Shown here: positions 36,072 through 45,706 of the stretch, piece after piece
How the letters are laid out: the number at the start of each line of letters is the position of its first letter
How positions within the stretch are numbered: position 1 is the first letter of the stretch
From: Methylocapsa sp. S129
GTDB lineage: Bacteria > Pseudomonadota > Alphaproteobacteria > Rhizobiales > Beijerinckiaceae
DNA: 64,000 nt
NCBI RefSeq assembly: GCF_009765995.1
Contig: NZ_LMUI01000011.1
Location: 1-64,000 of the forward strand
Direction: 5' to 3'
Position numbers and translations under genes: made by a program
Notes under the pieces: model-generated
The model's database searches: none
What the model saw: only the letters and a program-made list of their open reading frames with translations
What the model was told of the DNA's origin: nothing

Positions 36072-38132
36072 ATGGCCAGCGATCCGCCAGACCGCCCGCG
36101 CAGGCGACGCCCGGCGCGTCAGCCCTCGACAGCCAAAACGCCATCGCGGCCTGGGCGGGCCGCCGGCTCCGCCTCCCCGCCCGCCAAGACACCGACTTCG
36201 GGCAAAAAAGCCGCGCCGGAGAGGCGCGAGGCAGCCGCCAAGGTCGCGGCGCCCGAATCGCCCGCCGCAAAGACCGGATTCGTCGCGGAGCCGTCTGCGC
36301 CGCCGCCGCTCGCCGCCGCGCCCGCCCCGCCCCCGCCGTCCCCTGGCGCCGGCGGCGCCCTGCCGTTGCCCAATATCGAGGCGCTGTCGCGCAATGTCGC
36401 GCGCCTCATCGAGGAAGGCGGCAAGGTCGCCGCCGCTTTTCTGGCGCCGCGCGAGTCCGGCGAGATCAAATCGACCTTCAGCGACGACATGTCGGATGCG
36501 GTCGCGACGCTGGGCAAGGTCGCCGAACATTATTATTCCGACCCGCAGCGCGCCTTCCAGGCGCAGGCCGCTCTCTCCACGCAATTCATGGCGCTCTGGG
36601 CGGCGACGCTCCATCGGTTGAATGGCGAGCAGGCCCGCCCAGTCGCCGCGCCCGAGGCGAACGACAAACGCTTCGCCGACCCGGAATGGCGGACCAATCC
36701 CTATTTCGACTTTCTCGCCCAGGCCTATGTGATGACGACGCGCTGGGCGGGCGATCTCGTCAAAAAGGCCGACGAGCTCGATCCGCGCACGCGCGACAAG
36801 GCGCAGTTTTACCTCCGCCAATTGTCGGGCGCGCTGTCGCCTTCCAATTTCATCGCCACCAGCCCCGAACTAATGCGCGCGACCCTCGCGGAAAACGGCG
36901 AGAATCTGGTGCGCGGCATGCATATGATGGCGGAGGACATCGAAGCCGGGCACGGCAATCTGCGCATTCGCCAGACCGATTCCAGCAAGTTCACGCTGGG
37001 CGAGAACATGGCGGCGACGCCTGGCAAAGTCGTCTTCCGCAACGAGTTGATGGAGCTGATCCAATATGCGCCCTCGACGGCGCGCGTCTATAAGCGCCCC
37101 CTGTTGATCGTGCCACCGTGGATCAACAAATTCTACGTTCTCGATCTCAATCCGGAAAAATCGTTCATTCGCTGGGCCGTCGCGCAAGGTCTGACCGTCT
37201 TCGTCATCTCATGGGTCAATCCCGACGAGCGGCATGCGCAAAAGGGCTTTGACGCCTATATGCGCGAGGGGATTTTCACGGCCCTCGACGCGATCGAACA
37301 GGCGACCGGCGAACGCGAGGCGGCCACGATCGGCTATTGCGTCGGCGGCACGCTGCTTTCCGTCGCGCTCGCCTATATGGCCCAGACCGGCGACAAGCGC
37401 ATCGCCAGCGCGACCTTGTTTGCGACGCAGGTCGATTTTTCCGACGCGGGCGATCTGAAGGTTTTCGTCGACAACGAGCAGCTCAAATCGGTCGAAGAGA
37501 AAATGTCCGCCAAGGGCTATCTCGACGGCGCGCAGATGGCGGGCGCTTTCAACATGCTGCGGCCCAACGAACTGATCTGGTCCTATTTCGTCAACAATTA
37601 CCTCAAGGGCAAAGAGCCGATGCCCTTCGACCTCCTGGTGTGGAATTCCGATGCGACGCGCATGCCCGCCGCCAACCATTCGTTCTATCTGCGCAATTGC
37701 TATCTCGACAATAATCTGACGCGCGGGCGCATGGAGGTGGGCGGCAAGACGCTCGACCTGTCGAAGGTGACGATCCCGATCTACGAACTGGCCGCGCGCG
37801 AGGATCATATCGCGCCGGCCAAATCGGTCTTCGTCGGCGCGCAATATTTCGGCGGTCCGGTGCGCTACGTGATGGCGGGCTCGGGTCATATCGCCGGCGT
37901 CGTGAACCCGCCGAGCAAGCCCAAATACCAATATTGGACCGGCGGCCCGGCGCGGGGCGAGTTCGCCACGTGGCTCAAGGACGCGGTCGAATATCCCGGC
38001 AGTTGGTGGCCGGATTGGGCGGCATGGATTGCCGAACAGGCGCCGGAACAGGTTCCCGCGAGGCAGCCAGGCGAAGGCAAGCTGAAGGCGCTTGGCGACG
38101 CGCCGGGCGATTATGTGAAAGTGAAGGTTTGA
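36072..38132 (+). CDS. phaC: Class I poly(3-hydroxyalkanoate) synthase
   Basis: Polymerises (R)-3-hydroxyacyl-CoA into PHA granules. The 686-residue protein has the lipase-like box [10 protein letters not shown] with nucleophile Cys423, general base His606 ([12 protein letters not shown]) and Asp578 (AAREDHIAP). The PhaC N-terminal domain covers about residues 190-370. It is longer than typical class I enzymes (~590 residues) because of an N-terminal ~100-residue Lys/Arg/Pro/Ala-rich, probably disordered extension. No phaA or phaB is nearby. It converges with pyc across a shared hairpin. Confidence 0.96.
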   Translation: MASDPPDRPRRRRPARQPSTAKTPSRPGRAAGSASPPAKTPTSGKKAAPERREAAAKVAAPESPAAKTGFVAEPSAPPPLAAAPAPPPPSPGAGGALPLPNIEALSRNVARLIEEGGKVAAAFLAPRESGEIKSTFSDDMSDAVATLGKVAEHYYSDPQRAFQAQAALSTQFMALWAATLHRLNGEQARPVAAPEANDKRFADPEWRTNPYFDFLAQAYVMTTRWAGDLVKKADELDPRTRDKAQFYLRQLSGALSPSNFIATSPELMRATLAENGENLVRGMHMMAEDIEAGHGNLRIRQTDSSKFTLGENMAATPGKVVFRNELMELIQYAPSTARVYKRPLLIVPPWINKFYVLDLNPEKSFIRWAVAQGLTVFVISWVNPDERHAQKGFDAYMREGIFTALDAIEQATGEREAATIGYCVGGTLLSVALAYMAQTGDKRIASATLFATQVDFSDAGDLKVFVDNEQLKSVEEKMSAKGYLDGAQMAGAFNMLRPNELIWSYFVNNYLKGKEPMPFDLLVWNSDATRMPAANHSFYLRNCYLDNNLTRGRMEVGGKTLDLSKVTIPIYELAAREDHIAPAKSVFVGAQYFGGPVRYVMAGSGHIAGVVNPPSKPKYQYWTGGPARGEFATWLKDAVEYPGSWWPDWAAWIAEQAPEQVPARQPGEGKLKALGDAPGDYVKVKV

Positions 38133-38155
38133 ACGCGCCAGGATTTCGCGCGTTC
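38131..38155. terminator. Hairpin between phaC and pyc
   Basis: A perfect 8-bp stem, GAACGCGC (38131-38138) and GCGCGTTC (38148-38155), with a 9-base loop fills the 24-bp gap between the convergent phaC and pyc stops. It could terminate both transcripts, although neither side has a strong T-run. Confidence 0.55.
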
Positions 38156-38156
38156 G

Positions 38157-41100
38157 TCAGGACGCCATGACGATTAACAAATCTTTCGCGTCGACCGGCT
38201 GGCCCGGCGAGATCAATATCTGGCTCACGACGCCATCGAGCGGCGCATGAAGCGCGGTCTCCATCTTCATCGCCTCCATCGTCAGCAGCACGTCGCCCGC
38301 CTTGACCTGCTGGCCTGATTTCACGGAGATCGTCGAGATCGCGCCGGGCATCGGCGCCGCCACATGGGAATCGTTGCCCTCCTCGGCTTTGCGGCGCGCC
38401 GGCAGTTTCGCGGTGGCGGCGCGATTGGGCACTTTGACGACGCGCGGCTGGCCGTTGAGTTCGAAGAAGACGCGGACCTGGCCCTCTTCGTCCGTCTCGC
38501 CGACCGCCTGCAGGCGCACCACGAGCGCCTTGCCTTTTTCGATGGCGAAATTTGTCTCGTCGCCGACCTGCATGCCGTAGAAATAGATCGGCGTCGGCAG
38601 GACGGAGACGGGCCCGTATTTGCGCTCGGCCGCCGCAAAATCCGTAGAGACCTTGGGGTAAAGCAGATAGGAGGCGAGATCCTGCCCGTCGATGTGCCGG
38701 CCCAGGCGCTTTTCCGCCTCCGCCGACTGCGCCGCAAGATCGGCGTCGCCGAGCAGCGAGCCAGGACGCGCCGTCGACGGCGTCTCGCCCTTCAGCGCCT
38801 TCTTTTGCAAAGCCTCCGGCCAGCCGCCGGGCGGCTGACCGAGGTCGCCGCGCAGCATTTCGACGACGGAGCCGGGAAACGCGATCTCGCGATCGGGATC
38901 GAGAACGTCGTCCGGCGTCAGCCCCTGCACCACCATCATCAGCGCCATATCGCCGACCACTTTGGACGACGGCGTGACTTTGACGATGTCGCCAAACATA
39001 TCGTTGACCGCGCGATAGGCCTTGGCGACTTCGCGCCAGCGCCCGTCGAGGCCCAGAGAGCGCGCCTGTTCCTTGAGATTGGTGAACTGGCCGCCCGGCA
39101 TCTCATGAAGATAGACTTCCGAGGCGCCCGATTTCACGTCGTTGTCGAAGGCGGCATATTGCGTGCGCACGCCCTCCCAATAGGCGCTGATCTGGCGGAT
39201 CGCTTCCGGATCGAGACCGGTGTCGCGTTCGGTATGCCGCAGCGCTTCGACAAGCGAGCCAAGGCAAGGCTGCGACGTCGCGCCCGACATCGAATCCATC
39301 GCCGCGTCGATCGCATCGACGCCGACTTCGACCGCGGCCAACACGCTCGCCGCTGAAATGCCGGAAGTGTCATGGGTGTGGAGATGGATGGGCAATCCGA
39401 CCTCCTCCTTCAACGCCTTGACCAAAGCGCGCGCCGCGGCGGGCTTGAGCAGACCCGCCATGTCCTTCAGGCCGAGGATATGGCAACCCGCCTTCTCCAC
39501 CTCCTTGGCGAGGCCGACATAATATTTCAGGGAATATTTGGCGCGATCGGGATCGAAGATATCGCCGGTGTAGCAGATCGCGCCCTCGGCGAGCTTGCCC
39601 GTCTCGCAGACCGCGTCGATCGCGACGCGCATATTCTCGACCCAGTTCAGGCAGTCGAAAATGCGGAACAGATCCATGCCAGCGTCGGCGGATTCCTTGA
39701 CGAAGTGACGCACGACATTGTCGGGATAATTGGTGTAGCCGACGCCATTGGCGCCGCGCAGCAGCATTTGCGTCAGGATGTTGGGCGCCTTCTCGCGCAC
39801 CAGCGCGAGACGCTCCCACGGGTCTTCCGTCAGGAAGCGCATGGCGACGTCGAACGTCGCGCCGCCCCAGCATTCGAGCGAAAGCAATTGCGGCAGGCCG
39901 ACGGCGTAGGATTGCGCCGCCGCGGCGATGTCGTACGTGCGCATCCTCGTCGCCATCAGCGACTGGTGCGCGTCGCGCATCGTCGTGTCGGTGACGAGCA
40001 CGCGTTTCTCCTCGCTCATCCAGGCGGCGAATTTTTGCGGCCCGATCCGATCGAGCCACTGCTTGGCGCCTTCCGCCACGTCGCCCTGCCCTGTCGGGAA
40101 AACCGGCGGCTCGGGCTTGCGCGCCCCCGCCGGCGGGCGGGCGCGCCCTCTCGTTTCGGGATGGCCATTCACGGTGACGTCGGCGACATAGGTCAGCAGC
40201 TTCGTCGCGCGGTCTCGGCGCTTCTTGGCGGCGAACAGTTCCGGCGTCTCGTCGATGAAGCGCGTCGTATATTCGTTGGCGCGGAATTTCGGGTGGTTCA
40301 GCAGCGCTTCAAGGAACGTCAGATTGGTGGCGACGCCGCGGATGCGATATTCCCTGAGCGCGCGATCCATCCGCGCGATGACCTCCGCCGAAGACGGCGC
40401 CCAGGCCGTGACTTTCTCGAGCAAGGGATCGTAAAAGCGCGTGACGACGGCGCCCGAATAGGCCGTGCCGCCGTCGACGCGAATGCCAAAGCCGAAGGCG
40501 CCGCGATAGGCGGTGATGCGCCCGTAATCGGGGATGAAATTGTTGTCGGGATTTTCCGTCGTGATCCGGCACTGCAGCGCATGGCCGTTGAGCCTGATCT
40601 GATCCTGCGGCGGAATGCCGGTCTCCTCAATGCGCCCGAGGCGCCCGCCCTGCAGGATCTTGATCTGCGCCTTGACGATATCGAGCCCGGTCACCTGTTC
40701 GGTGACGGTGTGCTCCACCTGGATACGTGGATTGACCTCAATGAAATAGAAGGCGCCGGTATCGGCGTCCATCAGGAATTCGACGGTGCCGGCGCCGACA
40801 TAATCGGTCGCCTTGCCAATCGCGAGCGCCGCGTCGCACAGGTCCTTGCGCGTCTTCTCGTCGAGATAAGGCGCGGGCGCACGCTCGATCACCTTCTGAT
40901 TGCGCCGCTGGATCGAACAGTCGCGCTCGAACAGATGAACGAGGCCGCCATGCGTATCGCCCAGCAATTGCACTTCGACATGCCGGGCGCGCTGGACAAG
41001 CTTTTCCAGATAGACCTCATCCTTGCCGAAAGCGGCCTTCGCTTCGCGCTTGCCGGCGCTCACGGCGTCGAGCAGCTTGTCCTCGCCGTCGATCGGGCGC

Positions 41101-41648
41101 ATGCCGCGCCCGCCGCCGCCCCAGGACGCCTTGAGCATGACGGGATAGCCGACCTCAAGGGCGAGGCGTTTCACCGCGTTGCTGTCGTCGGGCAGCGGAC
41201 CGGTCGCCGGCATGACGGGCACGCCGACCGAGATCGCGAGATTGCGCGCGGCGACCTTGTTGCCGAGCGTGCGCATCGTCTGAGGCGTGGGGCCGATGAA
41301 GACGATGCCGGCCGCCGCGCAGGCTTCGGCGAATTCCGGACTCTCCGACAGAAAGCCATAGCCCGGGTGGATCGCGTCGGCTTTGGCCGCGACCGCGACG
41401 CGGATCACTTCGGGAATCGAGAGATAGGCCTCCAGCGGCCCCAGATGCAGTTCGCCCGCCGCGCCGCGCCCGACCTGATAGGCCTCGTCCGCCTTAAACC
41501 GGTGCAGCGACAGCTTATCCTCTTCCGCGTAAATCGCGATCGTGCGGATGCCGAGTTCCGACGCCGCGCGAAAAACACGGATCGCGATCTCGCTGCGATT
41601 GGCGACGAGAAGACGCTTGATCGGCGCCGATGTTGCCTCCGTCGTCAT
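38157..41648 (-). CDS. pyc: Pyruvate carboxylase (single-chain)
   Basis: Biotin- and ATP-dependent carboxylation of pyruvate to oxaloacetate, the anaplerotic route into the TCA cycle. The 1163-residue protein holds an N-terminal biotin carboxylase (KRLLVANRSEIAIRVF, ATP loop SWGGGGRGMR, FIEVNPRIQVEHTVTEQVTG), a central carboxyltransferase (TTMRDAHQSLMATRMR, HTHDTSG), and a C-terminal biotinyl domain with the biotin lysine Lys1128 in EAMKMET. The length and domain order are normal for the four-domain tetrameric enzyme. Confidence 0.98.
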   Translation of the reverse strand: MTTEATSAPIKRLLVANRSEIAIRVFRAASELGIRTIAIYAEEDKLSLHRFKADEAYQVGRGAAGELHLGPLEAYLSIPEVIRVAVAAKADAIHPGYGFLSESPEFAEACAAAGIVFIGPTPQTMRTLGNKVAARNLAISVGVPVMPATGPLPDDSNAVKRLALEVGYPVMLKASWGGGGRGMRPIDGEDKLLDAVSAGKREAKAAFGKDEVYLEKLVQRARHVEVQLLGDTHGGLVHLFERDCSIQRRNQKVIERAPAPYLDEKTRKDLCDAALAIGKATDYVGAGTVEFLMDADTGAFYFIEVNPRIQVEHTVTEQVTGLDIVKAQIKILQGGRLGRIEETGIPPQDQIRLNGHALQCRITTENPDNNFIPDYGRITAYRGAFGFGIRVDGGTAYSGAVVTRFYDPLLEKVTAWAPSSAEVIARMDRALREYRIRGVATNLTFLEALLNHPKFRANEYTTRFIDETPELFAAKKRRDRATKLLTYVADVTVNGHPETRGRARPPAGARKPEPPVFPTGQGDVAEGAKQWLDRIGPQKFAAWMSEEKRVLVTDTTMRDAHQSLMATRMRTYDIAAAAQSYAVGLPQLLSLECWGGATFDVAMRFLTEDPWERLALVREKAPNILTQMLLRGANGVGYTNYPDNVVRHFVKESADAGMDLFRIFDCLNWVENMRVAIDAVCETGKLAEGAICYTGDIFDPDRAKYSLKYYVGLAKEVEKAGCHILGLKDMAGLLKPAAARALVKALKEEVGLPIHLHTHDTSGISAASVLAAVEVGVDAIDAAMDSMSGATSQPCLGSLVEALRHTERDTGLDPEAIRQISAYWEGVRTQYAAFDNDVKSGASEVYLHEMPGGQFTNLKEQARSLGLDGRWREVAKAYRAVNDMFGDIVKVTPSSKVVGDMALMMVVQGLTPDDVLDPDREIAFPGSVVEMLRGDLGQPPGGWPEALQKKALKGETPSTARPGSLLGDADLAAQSAEAEKRLGRHIDGQDLASYLLYPKVSTDFAAAERKYGPVSVLPTPIYFYGMQVGDETNFAIEKGKALVVRLQAVGETDEEGQVRVFFELNGQPRVVKVPNRAATAKLPARRKAEEGNDSHVAAPMPGAISTISVKSGQQVKAGDVLLTMEAMKMETALHAPLDGVVSQILISPGQPVDAKDLLIVMAS

Positions 41649-41790
41649 CCTGGTTTCCTATCCTGCGGGTCTGGCCCGCGAGGTCGCGGCAGCTCCATTC
41701 ACGGTGCAAATCCGGCGCCATGGTTTAGCCGGCAAAGCGCGCTCAATTGGCGTGCGGACCAAGGTTTCGTCAACGGGTAAGGACAAGCAC

Positions 41791-42732
41791 ATGCGCATTC
41801 TTGTGGTCGGCGCCGGCGCCATCGGCGGATATTTCGGCGGCCGTCTCCTGGCGGCGGGACGCGACGTCACATTCCTCGTGCGCGCCAAGCGCGCCGCGGC
41901 GCTGAAACGGACCGGCCTTTCGATCCGCAGCCCCGCCGGCAATCTCGATCTGCCCGAGCCGCCGACCGTCGCGGCCGAGGCGCTGCGCGCGCCTTTCGAC
42001 CTCATCCTGCTCAGTTGCAAAGCCTATGATCTCGAAGGCGCGATCGAATCCTTCGCGCCGGCGGTCGGGCCGGAAACGGCGATCCTGCCTTTGCTCAATG
42101 GCATGCGCCAGCTCGATATCCTCGATCGGCGCTTTGGCGAGGGCCATGCTTTGGGCGGCCTGTGCCTGATCTCGGCCTCGCTCGACCCGGAAGGCCGCAT
42201 CTTGCACCTCAACGAACTGCACGGCCTGACGTACGGCGAGCGCGATGGCGCGCGCTCGCCGCGCGTCGAGGCGATCGCGGCGGCGTTCGCGGGCGCGCAT
42301 TTTGACGCGCGGCTCAGCGAGACGATCGTGCAAGAGATGTGGGAGAAATGGGTGTTCATCGCCACCGCCGCCGGCTTGACCTGCCTGATGCGCGCTTCGA
42401 TCGGCGACATTGTCGCGGCGGGAGCGAGCGGCCTCGCCCTGGCGCTCTTCGACGAATGCGCCGATATCGCCAGGCGGCAAGGCCATGCGCCAAGCGGACC
42501 GGTCACGGAGCGGATCCGCGCGATGATCACCGCGAAAGGCTCCGCCACTACCGCTTCGATGCTGCGCGACATCGAGAATGGCGCGCCCGTCGAAGCCGAT
42601 CACATCATTGGCGATTTGATGCGCCGCGGCGAGATCGCACAGGGCGCCTCGCTGCTGGCGATCGCCTATGCCCACCTCAAAGCCTATGAGGCGAGACGGG
42701 CCAGAGGCCAGGCGCCCGCGAAGCTGTCTTAG
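41791..42732 (+). CDS. Ketopantoate reductase-family protein (2-dehydropantoate 2-reductase-like)
   Basis: A 313-residue NADPH enzyme. The nucleotide site GAGAIGGYFGGRL is at the N-terminus, with the catalytic lysine in EMWEKWVFIATAAGLTCLMR and the ApbA C-terminal helical domain. It may make pantoate for CoA, but alphaproteobacteria carry several paralogues with other 2-oxoacid substrates, so no symbol is given. The start is set by homology and a GTAAGGAC ribosome site. The ArsR gene converges on it. Confidence 0.88.
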   Translation: MRILVVGAGAIGGYFGGRLLAAGRDVTFLVRAKRAAALKRTGLSIRSPAGNLDLPEPPTVAAEALRAPFDLILLSCKAYDLEGAIESFAPAVGPETAILPLLNGMRQLDILDRRFGEGHALGGLCLISASLDPEGRILHLNELHGLTYGERDGARSPRVEAIAAAFAGAHFDARLSETIVQEMWEKWVFIATAAGLTCLMRASIGDIVAAGASGLALALFDECADIARRQGHAPSGPVTERIRAMITAKGSATTASMLRDIENGAPVEADHIIGDLMRRGEIAQGASLLAIAYAHLKAYEARRARGQAPAKLS

Positions 42733-42756
42733 CGTCGTCCCGGCGCCTGCACGTGT

Positions 42757-43107
42757 TCAGGAAGCTTTGGAAAGATCGACTGCTTTCGCCGCCCTCGCCT
42801 CGGCGCGGGCGGCGGCGATGATCGAGTCGAGCAGGCCCGGAAACCGCGCGGCGAGATCGTCGATGCGCAGCGAGATCCTGCGATAGGGTCCGTCGATGCG
42901 CGCACGGGTCACGCCCGCCTCGCGCAACCGCGCGAAATGATAGCTAAGGTTCGTTTTCGGGGCGCAGGCGTCAAAGGCCATGCAGGCGGCTTCACCGTCC
43001 TCGAACAGTCCCAGCACGATCTGCCGCCGCGTCGGTTCGCTCAGCGCTTCGAGAACCGCTGACAAATCAATCTGGTCGCGGTCGGGATGATGAATCTCTT
43101 TCGCCAT
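42757..43107 (-). CDS. ArsR-family transcriptional repressor
   Basis: A 116-residue winged-helix repressor: VLEALSEPTRRQIVLGLFEDGEAAC, recognition helix NLSYHFARLREAGVTRARIDG, and a C-terminal dimer helix. The start MAKEIHHPDRD matches family length; an in-frame ATG at 43188 would run into the operators. It has no classical metal-site cysteine pair (ELCVCDL), so it probably senses a small molecule or redox state. It is divergent from an MFS exporter, with two similar palindromes between. Confidence 0.9.
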   Translation of the reverse strand: MAKEIHHPDRDQIDLSAVLEALSEPTRRQIVLGLFEDGEAACMAFDACAPKTNLSYHFARLREAGVTRARIDGPYRRISLRIDDLAARFPGLLDSIIAAARAEARAAKAVDLSKAS

Positions 43108-43136
43108 GGCGGGACAATAAGGCGGCGGCGCTATTA

Positions 43137-43154
43137 ATTCAAGACTTATTGAAC
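43137..43154. promoter_or_regulatory. Predicted ArsR-type operator, copy 1
   Basis: ATTCAAGACTTATTGAAC is an inverted repeat of TTCAA/TTGAA half-sites in the ArsR-MFS intergenic region. It matches the copy at 43183-43200 in both half-sites. Tandem operators at a divergent promoter are typical of autoregulated efflux genes. Confidence 0.6.
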
Positions 43155-43182
43155 TCATTGACAAGGCATAGCGAGATCGATA

Positions 43183-43200
43183 GTTCAATAGATATTGAAC
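43183..43200. promoter_or_regulatory. Predicted ArsR-type operator, copy 2
   Basis: GTTCAATAGATATTGAAC is a near-perfect 18-bp palindrome lying 13 bp before the MFS start and 46 bp from copy 1. Binding here would block transcription or initiation of the exporter gene. Confidence 0.65.
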
Positions 43201-43213
43201 TCATGGAGCGACC

Positions 43214-44440
43214 ATGCTGCTACGCCTCCTGCCTCTCGTCCTCGGCACCTTCGCAATCGGCACCGAGACATTCATGATCACCGGTGTTTTGCCGACCATC
43301 GCCGCCGATCTACAGGTCTCGCCCGCCGCGGCCGGCGGCCTGGTGACTATTTTCGCCCTCACTTATGCGGTCGGATCGCCGCTGGTGGCGATCGCATCGG
43401 CGGGCATGGAGCGCAAACGCCTGCTCACCCTTGCGATGGGCGCTTTCGCGCTCGCCAATCTTGCCGCCGCCTTCGCCCCGAATTTCGGCTGGCTGCTCGC
43501 CGCACGCGTCTTGCTGGCGCTCACGGCGGGCGCCTTCGTGCCGGCGGCAACCGCCTTCGCCACCGCGATGCATGAACCGTCGCGGCGCGGCCGCGCGGTC
43601 GCGTTCGTCTATGCCGGCATGACATCCGCAATGGTCATTGGCGTGCCGGGCGGGACGCTCGTCGCGGCCGCCGCCAATTGGCGCGCGACCTTCCTCGGCG
43701 TCGCTTTGCTCGCCCTCCTCGCACTTGCCGGCGTCGTCGCCATCCTGCCGCGGCTGAAGGGAATGGGAACGGTAAGCTTGCAGGCGCGCCTTGCGGCCGC
43801 GCGGCGGCCGGATGTCTTGCGGCTCCTCACCCTGACGACGCTCACGCTTTGCGGGGCCTTCGCCGCCAACACCTATCTTGGCGTCCTGCTGCAGGCGACG
43901 TTCGGCGTCACGACCAATCAACTTGCAGGCCTGCTGATGCTGCTTGGAATGGTCAGTTTCGCCGGCAATCTCATTGGCGGCTATGGGGCCGACCGCTGGA
44001 ACCGCGAGCGCTTCATCGCCGCGATCCTCGCGGTTCTCATCGTTGCTTTCGTTCTGTTGTCGGTCGGCGCTCAACTGGGCGGCGCCGCAGGCGGCGCGAT
44101 TGTCCTCGCGGGGCTGACGATCTGGGGTCTGTTTGGTTGGGCCTTTCCCGCCGCGCAGCAGGCGCGGCTCATCTCGCTTGATCCCGCGCTCGCGCAGGTG
44201 ACGCTCTCGCTCAATGCGTCGGCGCTCTACATCGGCGCCGCCGCCGGCTCGACTTTGGGTGGACTGGCGATCCGCCAATGGTCGATCGGCGCCCTTGGAT
44301 GGGCGGCTGCGCTCTGCGAAGGCGCGGCCCTGACGTTTCTCGTGGCGACAGAAATGCGCATCCGCGCGACCAGGGCGCAAGACAAGGCGACGTCATGCCC
44401 GAGCGCGGAGGGAGAAGCGGCGAGCGCCGTCGCGCGCTGA
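43214..44440 (+). CDS. MFS transporter (drug/sugar exporter type)
   Basis: A 408-residue protein with about twelve transmembrane helices, of the AraJ/YdhP-like DHA1 group: opening LVLGTFAIGTETFMITGVLPTIAADL, the motif-A-like loop after helix 2, GAFVPAATAFATAMHEPSRRGRA, and GVPGGTLVAAAANWRATF. It probably exports a drug or metabolite. The ArsR operators lie just upstream. The gene ends 25 bp before the broken prfB 3' end. Confidence 0.92.
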   Translation: MLLRLLPLVLGTFAIGTETFMITGVLPTIAADLQVSPAAAGGLVTIFALTYAVGSPLVAIASAGMERKRLLTLAMGAFALANLAAAFAPNFGWLLAARVLLALTAGAFVPAATAFATAMHEPSRRGRAVAFVYAGMTSAMVIGVPGGTLVAAAANWRATFLGVALLALLALAGVVAILPRLKGMGTVSLQARLAAARRPDVLRLLTLTTLTLCGAFAANTYLGVLLQATFGVTTNQLAGLLMLLGMVSFAGNLIGGYGADRWNRERFIAAILAVLIVAFVLLSVGAQLGGAAGGAIVLAGLTIWGLFGWAFPAAQQARLISLDPALAQVTLSLNASALYIGAAAGSTLGGLAIRQWSIGALGWAAALCEGAALTFLVATEMRIRATRAQDKATSCPSAEGEAASAVAR

Positions 44441-44465
44441 GACGCGGAGGGGGATGGGAGCCCCG

Positions 44466-44543
44466 CTCCACGTCCTCCGCCACGACCGCGCGACCCGACA
44501 GCTTGTGCGCGCGCGAGGCTTCCATGAACGGATCGAGATCGCC
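44466..44543 (-). pseudogene. prfB 3'-end fragment (displaced copy)
   Basis: 78 bp on the minus strand encode DLDPFMEAS-R-AHKLSGRAVVAEDVE, matching the last residues of the intact RF2 gene at 52908-52985. The two agree at 69 of 78 positions. The 31 bp at 44513-44543 are identical to 52955-52985, and all nine mismatches lie toward the 3' end. Similarity stops abruptly at 44543. The fragment has no start, has lost the stop codon found in prfB, and is in the same orientation as prfB. It probably marks one end of an inserted segment. Confidence 0.88.
44513..44543 (-). repeat. 31-bp exact direct repeat with prfB, possible attachment core (left)
   Basis: Identical to 52955-52985. It is the only perfectly conserved part of the duplicated prfB end and sits at the abrupt similarity border, as a recombination core would. 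The att function is inferred; no integrase gene is seen in the window. Confidence 0.55.
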
Positions 44544-44554
44544 GGCTTTCGGCG

Positions 44555-45706
44555 CTAATGCGCGTGAACCGGCTGGGTGAGGAAGCGTTCGCGCGAAACG
44601 GGAATGGACGGTTCACCCGCGACATCGGAAGCCGCCGCCCGCTCTTCCAACATCGAACGCAGGATATCCAGGCCGGCTTCGAAATTGCTCCGCACAGTCG
44701 GCCAGACTTGCTCGAAGAAGGCTAAGTCTTTCGGCTTCGGCTTGGCGAAGCGGAGCTCGAAACGCGTGCCGCCGTCCGCCCGTCCCTCGAACGCATAGGT
44801 GAACAGGATTTTCGAGGCGCCCGGGATCGGCAATAGCGCCGTCAAGGTCACGTAATCGAACGGGCGCCAGTCGAGAATGTCCTCGATGATGGCGTCCTTG
44901 CCGTGTACGCAATGGTTCCGCGTGCCGGCCCCGCGGCGGCCGTTTACGGCCGCTTCAACGAGGCTATCGCTTCGCTGCCAGCGAGAGTGATGCGCGGGCG
45001 AGGTGACGAACTCCCAAACGGCCGGCGGCGGCGGCGCAAAATCCCTTTCGATCACTCGGAACGCGCGGTCGCGATCGACGATGATCCGCGTGGCCTCGTT
45101 TTCCGTCGTCCAGGCCTGTTCGAGGTCGCGAATCCAGCACTTTGTTTCGCCGATGATGTCGATGGCCTCATCATGCTCGGCAAGGCCTTGCGCCGCGGGA
45201 TCAATCTCCATCGCCCGCACGCAGGCGTCGGAGTAAAGCGCATAGGCATGTCGGCCGAACTTCTTGTTGACTTCGTTTTTGAGGAGGCGATGCACGAGAA
45301 TCACGTCTCGCCCTGCGAGCTCCTCTTGGCCTCCCATCCTCTGCTTGATGAACTCGCCGTAATGAACGACGAACTTCACATCCAGACTCTGCATCAGGCT
45401 GCACGCCTGACACTCGCAGCTATTCGCCTGCTTGATGCTGCGCAGCCGCTTGCGGAAAGCGAAATACGCCGACTCGATCGCATCCTGCAGGAGCGATCCG
45501 TCGACCTTATTCGCGAGCGCGTAGACGAACGCCGCGTCGCCCTCGAATTTGGCGAGACGGAACGTCGGACGGAGCGCTCGCAGCAGCGTATCCATGATGT
45601 CGGCGATGATGTCCTGAGCGTGGTCGAGCTCAGCGCCAGACATGAAGTTTGTATAGCCCGAAATGTCCGCGATCACGAAACAGGCTGATTCTGTCTTCGG
45701 AAGCAT
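44555..45706 (-). CDS. DUF2652 (cyclase-like) protein fused to an SRPBCC domain
   Basis: A 383-residue two-part protein. The N-terminal DUF2652 region (about residues 1-190) is adenylate-cyclase-like: CFVIADISGYTNFM and KFEGDAAFVYA hold the two metal-Asp positions of class III cyclases. A CECQAC motif may bind metal. The C-terminal half (about 215-355) is a START/SRPBCC lipid- or ligand-binding fold (FAPPPPAVWEFVTSPAHHSRW). Cyclase activity is unproven. It starts just inside the left border of the predicted island. Confidence 0.82.
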   Translation of the reverse strand: MLPKTESACFVIADISGYTNFMSGAELDHAQDIIADIMDTLLRALRPTFRLAKFEGDAAFVYALANKVDGSLLQDAIESAYFAFRKRLRSIKQANSCECQACSLMQSLDVKFVVHYGEFIKQRMGGQEELAGRDVILVHRLLKNEVNKKFGRHAYALYSDACVRAMEIDPAAQGLAEHDEAIDIIGETKCWIRDLEQAWTTENEATRIIVDRDRAFRVIERDFAPPPPAVWEFVTSPAHHSRWQRSDSLVEAAVNGRRGAGTRNHCVHGKDAIIEDILDWRPFDYVTLTALLPIPGASKILFTYAFEGRADGGTRFELRFAKPKPKDLAFFEQVWPTVRSNFEAGLDILRSMLEERAAASDVAGEPSIPVSRERFLTQPVHAH

